Shown here piece by piece: positions 38,853 to 47,241 of a stretch of 64,000 bases of DNA. The stretch's first letter is position 1, and the number at the start of each line of letters is the position of its first letter. The stretch comes from Nocardioides sp. zg-DK7169. Its GTDB lineage: Bacteria > Actinomycetota > Actinomycetes > Propionibacteriales > Nocardioidaceae. The notes below the pieces were generated by a model. The model was not told where the DNA came from and ran no database searches. It saw only the letters and a list, made by a program, of their open reading frames with translations. The position numbers and the translations under genes were made by a program. The stretch spans positions 310,001 to 374,000 of the forward strand of contig NZ_JABJRA010000003.1 of the NCBI RefSeq assembly GCF_013155365.1. The letters are read 5' to 3'.

Positions 38853-39617
38853 GTGGATCGAGTCGACTGGACCTCTTGGCGTGCCGTGCTGTTCGACCTC
38901 GACGGGGTGGTGACGCCGACCGCCGAGGTTCACATGCGTGCCTGGAGCGAGATGTTCAACGCCTTCCTGACCAACGACGCCCCGGCGCTGCCGGACGCCG
39001 CGTCCGCGGACCTGTCGGCGTACACCGAGGCCGACTACTTCGCGCACGTGGACGGCAAGCCCCGCTACGACGGCGTCCGCGACTTCCTGACCTCCCGTGG
39101 GATCACCCTGCCCGAGGGCACCAGCGAGGACCCGGGAACCGAGCTGACCGTGCGCGGTCTGGGCAACCGCAAGAACGACGCGCTCAACGCCGTCCTGCAG
39201 CGCGACGGCGTGACCGCCTTCCCCGGCTCGGTGGCGCTGCTGGACCAGCTCCGCGACCTGGACGTGCCTCTCGCGGTGGTCTCCTCCTCCGCCAACGCCC
39301 CGGCGGTGCTCGCCGCGGCAGGGCTCACCGACCGCTTCCGCACCGTCGTCGACGGCTCGGTCGCGGCCGAGCTCGGGCTGCCCGGCAAGCCGGCCCCCGA
39401 CACCTTCGTCCACGCCGCCGAGGTCCTTGGCGCCCCCGTGGACGCCTGCGTCGTGCTCGAGGACGCCGTCTCCGGCGTCCGCGCCGGCGCGGCCGGCGGG
39501 TTCGGCCTGGTGATCGGCGTCGACCGGGGCGCCGGCTCCGAGACGCTCACCGCTGCGGGCGCCGACCTGGTCGTGCCCGACCTCGCCGACCTCGTCACGC
39601 GGGAGGACGCCCGATGA
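38853..39617 (+). CDS. Beta-phosphoglucomutase family HAD hydrolase
   Basis: The 254-residue haloacid-dehalogenase protein has motif I FDLDGVVTPT near the N-terminus with the nucleophile aspartate, a cap domain, motif II VVSSSANA, motif III Lys in GLPGKPAPD and motif IV VLEDAVSGVRAG. Beta-phosphoglucomutases isomerise beta-glucose 1-phosphate to glucose 6-phosphate. That is exactly the product of the GH65 phosphorylase encoded next, whose ATG overlaps its TGA. Together they feed phosphorolysed disaccharide into glycolysis. Confidence 0.92.
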   Translation: MDRVDWTSWRAVLFDLDGVVTPTAEVHMRAWSEMFNAFLTNDAPALPDAASADLSAYTEADYFAHVDGKPRYDGVRDFLTSRGITLPEGTSEDPGTELTVRGLGNRKNDALNAVLQRDGVTAFPGSVALLDQLRDLDVPLAVVSSSANAPAVLAAAGLTDRFRTVVDGSVAAELGLPGKPAPDTFVHAAEVLGAPVDACVVLEDAVSGVRAGAAGGFGLVIGVDRGAGSETLTAAGADLVVPDLADLVTREDAR

Positions 39618-42121
39618 ACCCGCGCGAGCAGTCCAAGAACCCGATGGACCGCGGCCGCTTCCCCGCGGACCCGTGGCGCCTGGTCGAGACCCAGCACCGC
39701 GCCGACGACCTCGGCACCACCGAGACCCTCTTCAGCGTCGGCAACGGCTACCTCGGCATGCGCGGCAACCCCGAGGAGGGCCGCGACGCCTACGCCCACG
39801 GCACCTTCATCAACGGCTTCCACGAGACCTGGCCGATCCGGCACGCCGAGTCCGCCTTCGGCTTCGCGCGCACCGGCCAGACGATCGTCAACGCCCCTGA
39901 CGCCAAGCTGATGAAGCTCTACGTCGACGACGAGCCGCTGATCCTCGGCACCGCCGACCTCGAGCACTACGAGCGCAGCCTCGACTTCCGCGACGGCGTC
40001 CTGCGCCGCAGCCTGATCTGGCGCACCCCCTCGGGCAAGCGCGTGCAGGTGGAGTCCACCCGCATGGTGTCCATGAGCCAGCGCCACCTCGCCGTGCTCA
40101 CCTTCGAGGTCACCATGCTCGACGGCGACGCCCCGCTGGTGATCTCCTCGCAGCTGCAGAACCGCCAGGACGGCGAGGACGAGTACCACGTCCCGGCCGC
40201 CTCGATGGGCGAGGCCACCGACCCGCGCAAGGCCGGCGGCTTCGACCAGCGGGTGCTGCTGCCGCGCGCCGCGCACGCCGACGAGCGGCGGATGCTGCTG
40301 GGCTACCAGTGCGCCCGCTCCGGCATGACCATCGCCGTCGCCGCCGACCACCGCCTGGAGACCCCGGACGAGCACGAGGTGATCGTGCGCGCCGACGACG
40401 ACCTCGCCAAGATGGTGATCCGGATCGAGGCGCGCCAGGGCAGCACGGTGCGCCTGGAGAAGCTGGTGACCTACCACACCTCCCGCGGCGTGCCGGTCCG
40501 CGAGCTCAGCGAGCGCTGCGAGCGCACCCTCGACCGCGCCGGCGGGCACACCGTGGCCGAGCACCTCGCCGAGCAGCAGCGCTGGTACGACCAGTTCTGG
40601 GAGGCCGCCGACGTCGAGGTCGCCACCGACGACGCCACCCAGCAGGCGATCCGCTTCAACCTGCTCACCCTGGCCCAGGCCTCGGCGCGCGCCGACCGCC
40701 AGGGCGTCCCGGCCAAGGGGGTGACCGGATCGGGCTACGAGGGCCACTACTTCTGGGACTCCGAGATCTACGTCGCCCCGTTCCTCACCTACACCCAGCC
40801 GCACCTCGCGCGGAACCTCATGCACTTCCGCACCCGGATGCTCCCCGCGGCGCGCGCCCGGGCCCGGGAGATGGCGCAGAGCGGCGCGCTCTTCCCCTGG
40901 CGCACCATCAACGGCGAGGAGGCCTCGGCGTACTACGCGGCCGGCAGCGCCCAGATGCACATCAACGCCGACATCGCCTACGCCCTGCTCCAGTACGTCA
41001 CCGCGACCGACGACATCGGGTTCCTCGTCCGTGACGGCATGGACCTGCTCGTCGAGACCGCCCGGATGTGGACCGAGCTGGGCTTCTGGCGCACCAACGG
41101 CGGCGACCCGACGTTCCACATCCACGGCGTCACCGGCCCCGACGAGTACACGACGGTGGTCAACAACAACCTGTTCACCAACGTGATGGCGCGCTTCAAC
41201 CTCGACGCCGCCGCCCGCGTGGTGGAGGCGATCCGCGAGCGCCGCCCCGAGGACTACGAGCGCCTCGTGCACCGCCTCGGCGTCAAGGACGACGAGGTCG
41301 CGGAGTGGCGTCGCTGCGCGGACGGCATGTCGATCCCCTTCGACGAGGGCCTCGGCATCCACCCGCAGGACGACTTCTTCCTCGACCGCGAGGTGTGGGA
41401 CCTCTCCCGCACCCCCGACGAGCTGCGTCCGCTGCTGCTGCACTACCACCCGCTGGTGATCTACCGCTTCCAGGTGCTCAAGCAGGCCGACGTGGTGCTG
41501 GCGATGTTCCTCCAGGGCGACCGGTTCACCCCGGAGCAGAAACGCGCCAACTTCGAGTACTACGACCCGATCACCACCGGCGACTCCACCCTGTCGGCCG
41601 TGGTCCAGGCGATCATCGCGGCCGAGGTGGGCTACGAGGACGTCGCGATGGACTACTTCCGCCAGGCGCTGTACGTCGACCTGGGCAACCTGCACCACAA
41701 CACCGTCGACGGCATGCACATCGCCTCGGCCGGCGGCGTGTGGAGCGCGCTCGTGTTCGGCTTCGCCGGGATGGGCGACCGCCGCCGGCGGCTGCGCTTC
41801 GACCCGCGCCTGCCCCGCGACTGGCCCGCGATGCGGTTCCGGATCCGCTGGCACGGCACCCGGCTGCTCGTCGAGCTCACCCAGGACGCCATCACCTTCA
41901 CGATGCTGGAGCCCGGGGACAAGCCCGAGGTGTCGGTCAACGTGCGCGGGGACTACTACACGGTGAGCGCCAAGGAGCCCGTGCGCGTCCCGCTCGATCA
42001 CCAGGGCCCGCGGGTCCCCGGCCTGCTCGGTAACCGCCCGCAGACCGGCGGCATCCGCGCCGACGGCACGCGCATCACCGCCGGCGTCCCGGAGCCGATG
42101 GTCTTCGACGAGGAGCCCTAG
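39614..42121 (+). CDS. Glycoside hydrolase family 65 disaccharide phosphorylase
   Basis: The 835-residue enzyme has the GH65 three-part fold: N-terminal beta-sandwich (GNGYLGMRGNPEEG near residue 45), linker, (alpha/alpha)6 barrel and short C-terminal domain. Catalytic Glu511 is in TGPDEYT, followed by VVNNNLFTN, and the phosphate-binding region is near STLSAVVQA. It likely cleaves maltose, trehalose or kojibiose with phosphate to beta-glucose 1-phosphate; which one is not decidable. Upstream coupling to the HAD gene supports phosphorolysis. Confidence 0.95.
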   Translation: MNPREQSKNPMDRGRFPADPWRLVETQHRADDLGTTETLFSVGNGYLGMRGNPEEGRDAYAHGTFINGFHETWPIRHAESAFGFARTGQTIVNAPDAKLMKLYVDDEPLILGTADLEHYERSLDFRDGVLRRSLIWRTPSGKRVQVESTRMVSMSQRHLAVLTFEVTMLDGDAPLVISSQLQNRQDGEDEYHVPAASMGEATDPRKAGGFDQRVLLPRAAHADERRMLLGYQCARSGMTIAVAADHRLETPDEHEVIVRADDDLAKMVIRIEARQGSTVRLEKLVTYHTSRGVPVRELSERCERTLDRAGGHTVAEHLAEQQRWYDQFWEAADVEVATDDATQQAIRFNLLTLAQASARADRQGVPAKGVTGSGYEGHYFWDSEIYVAPFLTYTQPHLARNLMHFRTRMLPAARARAREMAQSGALFPWRTINGEEASAYYAAGSAQMHINADIAYALLQYVTATDDIGFLVRDGMDLLVETARMWTELGFWRTNGGDPTFHIHGVTGPDEYTTVVNNNLFTNVMARFNLDAAARVVEAIRERRPEDYERLVHRLGVKDDEVAEWRRCADGMSIPFDEGLGIHPQDDFFLDREVWDLSRTPDELRPLLLHYHPLVIYRFQVLKQADVVLAMFLQGDRFTPEQKRANFEYYDPITTGDSTLSAVVQAIIAAEVGYEDVAMDYFRQALYVDLGNLHHNTVDGMHIASAGGVWSALVFGFAGMGDRRRRLRFDPRLPRDWPAMRFRIRWHGTRLLVELTQDAITFTMLEPGDKPEVSVNVRGDYYTVSAKEPVRVPLDHQGPRVPGLLGNRPQTGGIRADGTRITAGVPEPMVFDEEP

Positions 42122-42152
42122 CCTCTCGCTCCCGACGAACCGTCCCGGTCGG

Positions 42153-43643
42153 TCAGCGCTGGCCGGCCGGGCGGGGGTCGGCCGGCGGCTCCGGCTCCGG
42201 CTGCGAGGGCGGAACCTCCTCGTCCAGCACCGCGGGGTACGTCGGGGGGCAGTACAGGACGTACTCGGGGCTGATCGGGTCCTCCTCCAACCACTCCTGG
42301 CAGCGCTCGGCCTCCTCGGCGTAGCGCTCCCGCGCGCGCGTCTGCGCCTCGACGAGGTCGGTGCGCGCCTGCTCGGCGGCCCGCCACTCCTCCATCGCTC
42401 GCTCGTAGTCGGCCCAGTCCGCGGCGATCTCGTCCCAGGCCAGCGACACCCGGGCCACCTCGTCGGCGTAGGAGCGGTACGCCGCGACCGCGTCGACGTA
42501 CGCCGCGTAGTCGACCCAGTAGTCGAGGACCTCGCGCTGCCAGCGCGCGCCGTCCTCGACCAGGGCGGCGCGGGTACGCCGCAGCGCGTCGGTGTTCACC
42601 GCCCGGACCTCCTGCTCGACGTACTCCGGCTCCATCGTGGCGGCGAAGTCCCACCCGCACCCGGGGCCGGTGGGGTCGGGGATCCGCTGCCGGGCCATCG
42701 CCTCGGTGCGCTGCGGCTCGACGTCCGGCGGCAGCTCGGGGAACGCCACCGGCTCGGGCAGCGGCGGCCAGACCGGGTGGCCCGGCTGAGCGGGCAGCAC
42801 GACCGGCAGCACGGAGGAGGCGGGCCCGGGCACCTGGATCGCCTCGACGCCGCTGGCGCGCAGGTCGGCGGGCAGCTCGGGCCAGTCGACGGGCGTGGTG
42901 CGGACCGGCTCACCGCGGGTGCGACCGGTGAAGTCGGCGCCGGCGTGGACCTGGTTGCGCAACGCGCCGGCCGGCTCGGAGCCCTGCTCGGCGCAGCGCC
43001 CGGCCAGCTCGCGGGCCAGCACCTCGTCGAGGGCCGAGGCGGACGCGTCGAGCGCCTCCCTCTCGGTGCCGGCCACGAAGGCGACCACGTCGCCGCGTCG
43101 CCAGGCCAGCACGTCGTACGCCGCGTCGGTGCCGGAGACCGCGAAGGCGTGGCCCTCCACCCCCAGCGGCACCTGCGAGACAACCTGCACCGAGAGCGCC
43201 GAGGGCGCGCAACCGGGGCCGTCCTCGACCATCCGGGCCAGCGCCGCGGCGCCGACGCCCGCGGGCCAGGCCGCCACGGTGGCCTGCACGTTGCTCTCCT
43301 CGACCAGGAACGTCTGCGACATCGCCACCGCCGGGGCGAGCTCGACGCACGAGAGGGGGTGCGGCACGCTGGCGGCGGTGAGCAGCTCGCCCTGCCGGTC
43401 CCAGTCCTCCGGCAGGCCCGCGAAGGTGCGGGTGAGCGCGCGCCACGCGGGCAGCGGGCTCTCCTCGACCACGCGGGCGTAGGCGACCGGGACCTCCCGA
43501 GCGACCTCCTCGCCGTCGTCGTCCCCGCCGCCGAGGCCGAGCACCGGCAGCCCGAGCAGCAGCAGGCCGAGCGTGCACAGCACCGCGACCGCCGCGGCGG
43601 CGGCCGGTAGCACGTGGAAGGGGTTGCCCCGGTCGAAGCTCAT
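42153..43643 (-). CDS. Single-pass membrane protein, unknown function, coupled to a penicillin-binding protein
   Basis: The 496-residue protein has a short cytoplasmic N-terminus, one membrane helix at about residues 12-36, an acidic extracellular region with a lone pair of cysteines, and a helical Glu/Ala/Tyr-rich segment (about 370-450) ending in a Pro-rich tail. I do not recognise a family. Its ATG overlaps the stop of the PBP gene (ATGA), so it is made with that cell-wall enzyme and may regulate or localise it. Confidence 0.75.
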   Translation of the reverse strand: MSFDRGNPFHVLPAAAAAVAVLCTLGLLLLGLPVLGLGGGDDDGEEVAREVPVAYARVVEESPLPAWRALTRTFAGLPEDWDRQGELLTAASVPHPLSCVELAPAVAMSQTFLVEESNVQATVAAWPAGVGAAALARMVEDGPGCAPSALSVQVVSQVPLGVEGHAFAVSGTDAAYDVLAWRRGDVVAFVAGTEREALDASASALDEVLARELAGRCAEQGSEPAGALRNQVHAGADFTGRTRGEPVRTTPVDWPELPADLRASGVEAIQVPGPASSVLPVVLPAQPGHPVWPPLPEPVAFPELPPDVEPQRTEAMARQRIPDPTGPGCGWDFAATMEPEYVEQEVRAVNTDALRRTRAALVEDGARWQREVLDYWVDYAAYVDAVAAYRSYADEVARVSLAWDEIAADWADYERAMEEWRAAEQARTDLVEAQTRARERYAEEAERCQEWLEEDPISPEYVLYCPPTYPAVLDEEVPPSQPEPEPPADPRPAGQR

Positions 43644-46036
43644 CGACCACCGCCCGGGCCGCGCCGGCGCTCGCTTCCGCCCGCGGGCAAGGAGCGGAGG
43701 TCCAGGGAGGTCTCGGACCCGGCGGTCAGGGTGAGGCGCACCGAGGCGCCGCGCCCCACGGCTGTCCCGGCCGCGGGCTCCTGCTCCGCGACGTGGTCGG
43801 GGTCCCCGTCGGCGGAGTCGCTGGGCCGCTCGCGCACCCGGACCTCGAAGCCGGACGCGGCCAGCAGGGTGACCGCCTGGTCCACGCCCATGCCGACCAC
43901 CGAGGGCACGGCGGTGTTGACCAGCACCGCCCCGGCGCCCTGGATCGGCGGGAAGTCCTCGACCGGCAGCCCCTCGTGGACCGCGTCCATGGTGCGCCGC
44001 CAGACCGGTCCCGCGCCGGTGCCGCCGTAGAGCACCGAGTGGTAGTAGCCGTGGGCGTAGACGCCGGTCAGCGGGTGCGCCTGGCCCCCGCGCGGGTCGC
44101 CCACCCAGACCGCGGCGGCGTACTGCGGGGTGTAGCCGGCGAACCAGACGGCCGCCGCGTCGTCGGTGGTGCCGGTCTTGCCGCCCGCGGGCCGCCCACC
44201 GGCCAGGCGCACCGACTGCGCGGTGCCTCCGGAGTCGAAGGGGGCGCGGAGCACGTCGGAGACCTGCACCGCCACCGCCGGGCTGATCGCCTGGTGGCAG
44301 TCGCCGTCGGGCACCGCCACGGACTCGTCCGTGGTGACATCACGCGCGGAGAGGATCAGCACCGGGTCGCAGCGCATCCCCCGGGCCGCCAGGGTCGCGT
44401 ACGCCGTGGCGAGCTGGAGCGGGGAGCTCTCGAACGCCCCGAGGGTGATCGACCCCTCGCGCCCGCTGAGGTCGTCGGGGATCGAGGTCAGGCCGAGACG
44501 CCGGGCCACCGCGGCGGTCTCGCGCACGCCCGCGTCGGCGACCATCTGCACGAAGTAGGTGTTCACCGAGCCGCGCATCGCGCCGTAGGCGTCCAGCACG
44601 CCGTGCCCGCGACGGTCGTCGTTCTTGTAGCCGCCCTCGGGGGCGTCGAGCCCGTCGACCTGCAGGCCGTTGGGGGTGTCGTAGGGGGTGCGCACGCTCA
44701 TCCCCGCCTCGAGCGCCGCGGCCAGGGTGATCGGCTTGAAGGTGGACCCGGTCTGGAACTCGCTGGTGGCGTAGACGACCTGGGTGCGCGAGAGGTCCTC
44801 GTCGTCCTCGGGGCTGCCGAAGGTGCGGTTCTGCGCGATCGCCACCACCCGCCCGGTGCCCGGCTCCATCACCGCGACCGCGGAGCCGACCCGGTTGCTG
44901 CGCCCGAAGCCGTCGTCGACCGCGGCCTGCGCCGCCCGCATCGCCTCGGGGTCCAGCGCCGTGCGGATCACCAGGCCGCCCGCGTTGAGGCGGTTCTGGC
45001 GCTCCTCGCGGGTCGCGCCGAACTCCGGGGAACGCAGCACGTGCTCGATCAGCATCGCGCAGTAGAAGGGGAACTCCGAGGCCGCGCACCCCGAACGGGG
45101 TCGCGACTCGCGCAGCGGGGTGGGGTGGCGGCGCAGCTGCTCGAAGCGGTCACGCTCGAGGAACCCCTCGGCGACCATCCGGGCCATCACCACGTCGCGG
45201 CGCTCCCGCGAGCGCCGCGGGTGGGCGAGCGGGTCGTACGCCGAGGGCGACTTCAGCATCGCGACCAGGGTGGCGGCCTGCTTCACGCTCAGGTCGGCGG
45301 CCGGGACGGAGAAGTAGCGCCGGGCCGCCGCCTCCACGCCGTACGCGCCGTTGCCGAGGTAGACGACGTTGAGGTAGGCCTCGAGGATCTCATCCTTGGA
45401 GTAGCGGCGCTCCAGCTCGCCGGCGAGCTTGAGCTCGGCGATCTTGCCGCCGAGGGTCGAGGCCTTGGCGACGCGGCGCTCGTCGTCGGTGGTGGCGTTG
45501 AGGATCCGCAGGTTCTCCACCAGCTGCTGCGACAGTGTCGAGGCGCCCTGCAGGTCCGAGCCGACCACGTTGTTGACCAGGGCGCGGGCGATGCCGCGCA
45601 GGTCGACCGCGCCGTGCTCGTAGAACCGGCTGTCCTCGGTGGCGAGCAGCGCCGCGACCATGTGCGGGCTGATGTCGGCCAGCCGGGTGGCGACCCGGTT
45701 CTCGGTGAACAGCTGGCCCCACTGGCGCCCCTCACCGTCCAGCAGCACCGTGCGCTGCTTGGCCTGGATCGGCGGCAGCTCGGCGCCGATGCCGTCCCAG
45801 GCCCGGATCGCGGTCTGGGCCGTGCCGCCCAGCACCAGCGTGAAGGGCAGCAGCGCCAGGCAGGTGACCAGGGTGAGGCAGGCGACCACGACGCCGGCGG
45901 AGCGGGCCAGCGGCCCGGCCGCGGGTCGCGGCGGGTGCCGGTCCACCTCGACCAGGAGGTCGTCGAGCCCCGTCGGGGCGTCGGGTCGCTCGGGGGACCC
46001 CTGCGCGGGGGGCTCCTCGGGTCCGGGTCTGTTCAC
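43640..46036 (-). CDS. Class A penicillin-binding protein (transglycosylase/transpeptidase) with PASTA domain
   Basis: The 798-residue bifunctional cell-wall synthase has a membrane helix near residue 45, a GT51 domain with ATEDSRFYEHGAVD and QGASTLSQQLVEN, and a transpeptidase domain with TGSTFK (SxxK), SVN (SxN) and KTGTTD. A PASTA domain (PSVVGMGVDQAVTLLAASGF) follows near the C-terminus. It polymerises and crosslinks peptidoglycan at the outer face of the membrane. Start is GTG at 46036. The gene is followed by the coupled membrane protein gene. Confidence 0.95.
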   Translation of the reverse strand: MNRPGPEEPPAQGSPERPDAPTGLDDLLVEVDRHPPRPAAGPLARSAGVVVACLTLVTCLALLPFTLVLGGTAQTAIRAWDGIGAELPPIQAKQRTVLLDGEGRQWGQLFTENRVATRLADISPHMVAALLATEDSRFYEHGAVDLRGIARALVNNVVGSDLQGASTLSQQLVENLRILNATTDDERRVAKASTLGGKIAELKLAGELERRYSKDEILEAYLNVVYLGNGAYGVEAAARRYFSVPAADLSVKQAATLVAMLKSPSAYDPLAHPRRSRERRDVVMARMVAEGFLERDRFEQLRRHPTPLRESRPRSGCAASEFPFYCAMLIEHVLRSPEFGATREERQNRLNAGGLVIRTALDPEAMRAAQAAVDDGFGRSNRVGSAVAVMEPGTGRVVAIAQNRTFGSPEDDEDLSRTQVVYATSEFQTGSTFKPITLAAALEAGMSVRTPYDTPNGLQVDGLDAPEGGYKNDDRRGHGVLDAYGAMRGSVNTYFVQMVADAGVRETAAVARRLGLTSIPDDLSGREGSITLGAFESSPLQLATAYATLAARGMRCDPVLILSARDVTTDESVAVPDGDCHQAISPAVAVQVSDVLRAPFDSGGTAQSVRLAGGRPAGGKTGTTDDAAAVWFAGYTPQYAAAVWVGDPRGGQAHPLTGVYAHGYYHSVLYGGTGAGPVWRRTMDAVHEGLPVEDFPPIQGAGAVLVNTAVPSVVGMGVDQAVTLLAASGFEVRVRERPSDSADGDPDHVAEQEPAAGTAVGRGASVRLTLTAGSETSLDLRSLPAGGSERRRGPGGGR

Positions 46037-46093
46037 GATGGCCCTATCCTGCGGCCCGGGGACGCGGAGCGGGGACGGGTTCCGCCATCCGGG

Positions 46094-46327
46094 TCATCTC
46101 CCCTCGCCCCAGTTCGCGATCAGGGCGGCGACCGGTGGGATCACGGCGGCCACCGCGGACATGACGACGGCCGCGGGCACCGAGACGAAGCGGACCAGGT
46201 TCCAGGCCACGACGATCAGCAGCACGCAGGTCCCCATCAGCGCGAAGTACCACCGCTGGCGGCGCCGTTGGCGCGCGCTCTGCGGCTCCTGCGCGTCGGT
46301 GACGCGCGAGACGGGACGTCGGCTCAT
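46094..46327 (-). CDS. Small membrane protein, DUF3099-like
   Basis: The 77-residue protein has a basic N-terminus (ARQRRRQRWYFALMGTC) followed by two hydrophobic helices at about residues 27-47 and 50-70. The RR/RQRRRQR-to-YF-ALMG pattern matches actinobacterial DUF3099 proteins. Function unknown. It lies 58 bases upstream of the PBP gene on the same strand and may share its operon. Confidence 0.75.
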   Translation of the reverse strand: MSRRPVSRVTDAQEPQSARQRRRQRWYFALMGTCVLLIVVAWNLVRFVSVPAAVVMSAVAAVIPPVAALIANWGEGR

Positions 46328-46376
46328 CCTCCCAGCGTGACGCACCGGACGCGATCGCGCACGGGGGCGCGCGGGG

Positions 46377-47078
46377 TCAGCCGGACGGCGGGAGCGTCGG
46401 CTCGGTCGGGAACGTCCCGCCGTGGGGGGTGTCCGCGGACGGCGTCGTCTCGGAGGGGACGGTGCCCGAGGTGTCGTCGGAGGAGCCGTGCGGGTCGGCG
46501 GACCCGGTGGGCGACGGCGGGATCTGGTCCCCGGGGTGGTCCGAGGGCGGAGGGGTGCTCGGCGGGTCGCTCGGGGTCGGGACGGAGGTCGCGGTCGGGT
46601 CCGGCGCCTGGGTCGGCGGCGTCGTGGCGCCGGTGCTGCCGGCGTCGTCCCCGGGACCGGTGGTGTCGCTGCCGCCGTCCGGGCCGTCCGCGGGACCGCC
46701 GCCCGTGTCCACGACGTCCGTCGTGTCCACCGCGTCGACCGCGTCCTGCAGCGCCGTGGCGAGCCGGGCGGCGACGGCGAGGGCGGCGTCCGGGACACCG
46801 CCGAAGAGCAGCCCGAGGCTCGAGCCGGAGCCGATCGGCAGACCGTCCGGGCCGAGCCCGGGTGCAGCCGCGGCGTCGCTCCCGGAGCCGGGACGCGAGG
46901 TGCCGCCGTCGACGGCCTGCCCGGCACGTGCCTGCGCGGAGGCCGAGGCCTCCCGCGCCGACGTCGCCGCGAGGGTGTCCGAGTGCTGCTCCGCGTGTCG
47001 GGGTACCGCGAGCACGACGGCGGTGGCGACCGTGACGGCCGCGAACGCCGCCAAGGGACGCGCGTGCTCCGACTTCAC
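46377..47078 (-). CDS. Pro/Thr/Ser-rich exported protein, unknown function
   Basis: The 233-residue product starts with GTG at 47078, seven bases after AGGAG, has a hydrophobic segment (AAFAAVTVATAVVLAV) at about residues 9-25, and then a low-complexity Gly/Asp/Pro/Thr-rich region making up most of the protein. It is probably secreted or surface-tethered with an extended, possibly glycosylated tail. No domain is recognised. It is downstream of jetC but separated by about 160 bases and is not an expected Wadjet part. Confidence 0.65.
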   Translation of the reverse strand: MKSEHARPLAAFAAVTVATAVVLAVPRHAEQHSDTLAATSAREASASAQARAGQAVDGGTSRPGSGSDAAAAPGLGPDGLPIGSGSSLGLLFGGVPDAALAVAARLATALQDAVDAVDTTDVVDTGGGPADGPDGGSDTTGPGDDAGSTGATTPPTQAPDPTATSVPTPSDPPSTPPPSDHPGDQIPPSPTGSADPHGSSDDTSGTVPSETTPSADTPHGGTFPTEPTLPPSG

Positions 47079-47241
47079 CCGAGTGCTCCTGCCGCCGGCC
47101 CCCCGAGGACGCGCGGGAGACTTGTCTGGACCTCCACGGTACGCCGAACCCGGCGCCCGCGGCACATTTGCGTCCTCAGGCCCGTCGCCGGCCCGTCCGC
47201 CGCCCCCACGCCGGGGCCGGCGGACAGCTCGGACGGACGTC

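Noticed and set aside
46377..47078. The missing Wadjet nuclease
   Set aside because: It is a low-complexity exported protein with a hydrophobic N-terminus and no nuclease motif, and it is separated from jetC by a gap of about 160 bases.
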